Of a stretch of 7,881 bases of DNA, positions 6,942-7,881 are shown piece after piece (position 1 is the stretch's first letter; each line of letters opens with the position of its first letter). The position numbers and the translations under genes are program-made. Below the pieces are notes generated by a model. The model did not search any database and had not been told where the DNA came from. It saw nothing but the letters and a program-made list of their open reading frames with translations. Source of the stretch: an uncultured Burkholderiales bacterium (GTDB taxonomy: Bacteria; Pseudomonadota; Gammaproteobacteria; Burkholderiales; Burkholderiaceae_E); the NCBI GenBank assembly GCA_903898725.1, contig CAIUGQ010000252.1, forward strand, positions 1 through 7,881. Direction: 5' to 3'.

Positions 6942-6983
6942 CCGGGAGGCATCGCGGGCGGCCGTCCTCGGCCCCCGCCTGCC

Positions 6984-7881
6984 TCACCGCCGCGCCCGCA
7001 GCCGCTCGACGAACTGTCTGACCCCGGGGTCGCCGGGGCTCAGCGACTGCAGCACGTCCCCCCATTTCATCGCCTCGTCCCAGCGTCCGTCCTGGGCGTG
7101 CAGCACCGCGAGCGCGTAGGCCGACTGCGGGTCGGCGGGGTCGAGCCGCTGCGCCTGCAGCAGCGAGGTCTCGGCCGCCTTGCGCTGGCCGCCCTGCTGC
7201 AGCGCGAGGCCGAGGTTGTAGTGCACCTTGGCGCGCTCGGGCAGCAGGCGCGCGGCCTTCTGCAGCGCGCGGGTCGCGTCGGGCATGCGGCCGACCTCGG
7301 CGAGCAGCAGGCCGAGCGAGTACTGCAGTTCGCCCAGCTCGGGCATCCGGGTCAGGCCCTCGACCAGCACCCGCTCGGCATCGGCGTTGCGGCCCGCTGC
7401 GTTGTACATCCGCGAGAGGTTGGCGCGTGCCGGCGTGAAGTCCGGATCGATGCGCAGCGCGGCGAGGTAGTGGCGTTCGGCCTCGTCCAGCCGCCCGCCG
7501 TTCTGGTGGACGACGGCGAGGTTGAGCCGGGCCCCGGGCATGTCGAGCGACACCGACTGCGCGGCGATGTACTCGGCGAGCGATGTGTCGAACGCCGGCC
7601 GCAGCGCCGCGTCGAGCCGCTCGCGAGGCAGCGACGACAGCGCGCGCGCGGCAGCGATGCGCACCGCCCGGATCGGATCGCCGAGCAGCGGACCGAGCCC
7701 GTTCATGCGCGCGGCGGGCGGCAGCGCCTCGAGGCTGTCGGCGGCGGCGGCCCGCACCTCGGGGTCGGCGTCGCGGGTCGCCTCGATGCGGACGGTGTCG
7801 CCCGCGCGCGGCTCGGCGCGCAGCAGGTCGAGCGCGGTGGCGCGCACCAGGCCGGGCTGCTCGCGGTCGGCCGCGATCCGG
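6984..7881 (-). CDS. HEAT-like and TPR repeat protein, C-terminal part; probable tail of a multihaem cytochrome-type TPR protein
   Basis: The minus strand is open from the right edge to a TGA at 6984-6986, giving 298 visible residues. A GTG at 7847 can be read as a start, but the frame stays open upstream with well-fitting sequence (RIAADREQPGL), so the gene continues beyond the edge. The first 90 or so residues are HEAT-like (VRATALDLL, DADPEVRAAAADSLEALP, DPIRAVRIAAARALSSLP). Five consecutive 34-residue TPRs follow, each with the N-x-G-x-A type pattern, for example ARLNLAVVHQNGGRLDEAER and VHYNLGLALQQGGQRKAAET, down to the C-terminal LRARR. Both repeat types are protein-binding scaffolds. 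This HEAT-then-TPR tail, with a segment like EYIAAQSVSLDMPGARLNLA between, resembles (from memory) large periplasmic proteins with CxxCH haem sites at the N-terminus; no CxxCH is visible here, so this is inference. The gene is convergent with pilC, and nothing shows that it serves the pilus. Confidence 0.85.
   Translation of the reverse strand, partial: RIAADREQPGLVRATALDLLRAEPRAGDTVRIEATRDADPEVRAAAADSLEALPPAARMNGLGPLLGDPIRAVRIAAARALSSLPRERLDAALRPAFDTSLAEYIAAQSVSLDMPGARLNLAVVHQNGGRLDEAERHYLAALRIDPDFTPARANLSRMYNAAGRNADAERVLVEGLTRMPELGELQYSLGLLLAEVGRMPDATRALQKAARLLPERAKVHYNLGLALQQGGQRKAAETSLLQAQRLDPADPQSAYALAVLHAQDGRWDEAMKWGDVLQSLSPGDPGVRQFVERLRARR
7016..7031. repeat. Isolated palindrome related to the pilC-end repeat, inside the TPR gene
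   Basis: GTCTGACCC (7016-7024) is identical to the core found four times in the array at 6860-6941. It continues as a perfect 12-base palindrome GACCCC/GGGGTC at 7020-7031. It lies in the 3' end of the minus-strand TPR gene and encodes the GDPGVRQ region near the C-terminus. It may be a degenerate fifth copy that became coding sequence, or chance. Confidence 0.5.

Overview
The window is very GC-rich DNA with strong G/C bias at third codon positions. It looks like a chromosomal segment of a proteobacterium. The best guess is a betaproteobacterium (Burkholderiales-like), because of the style of the PilB protein (EDPAEINLPG and QDPDVIMVGEIRD stretches) and of the PAS domain (LSSDWFWELD). A GC-rich gammaproteobacterium cannot be excluded. 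No tRNA, rRNA, CRISPR array, transposase gene or phage gene is visible.

Left third (1-2542, minus strand): a two-gene operon. It is transcribed leftwards and starts with a complete sugar-acid dehydratase of the IlvD/EDD family, closest in my memory to the D-xylonate/L-arabonate dehydratases. Five bases after its stop begins an exported alpha/beta hydrolase that runs off the left edge. A 161-base divergent intergenic region (2543-2703) follows.

Middle (2704-6869, plus strand): a PAS-GGDEF diguanylate cyclase with an intact active site and an I-site, then a doubtful 54-codon ORF, then pilB (extension ATPase) and pilC (inner-membrane platform protein) of a type IVa pilus. The cyclase, the small ORF and pilB are joined by ATGA and GTGA stop/start overlaps, and pilC starts 13 bases after pilB. 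The layout suggests one transcription unit in which a c-di-GMP-producing enzyme is made together with the pilus motor. The prepilin peptidase gene pilD, often found after pilC, is not here.

Right end (6860-7881): the last codons and stop of pilC form part of a 23-base tandem repeat (three full copies and a partial fourth) made of CTGACCC/GGGTCAG inverted arms. A related palindrome lies about 80 bases further on, inside the 3' end of a convergent gene. That gene encodes HEAT-like repeats followed by five TPRs and continues past the right edge. It resembles the C-terminal part of large TPR proteins that carry multihaem cytochrome c domains, but the N-terminal part is not visible.

I do not see a clearly new defence or mobile system. 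The least ordinary items are the repeat array fused to the end of pilC with its related palindrome, and the overlapping cyclase/small-ORF/pilB arrangement.
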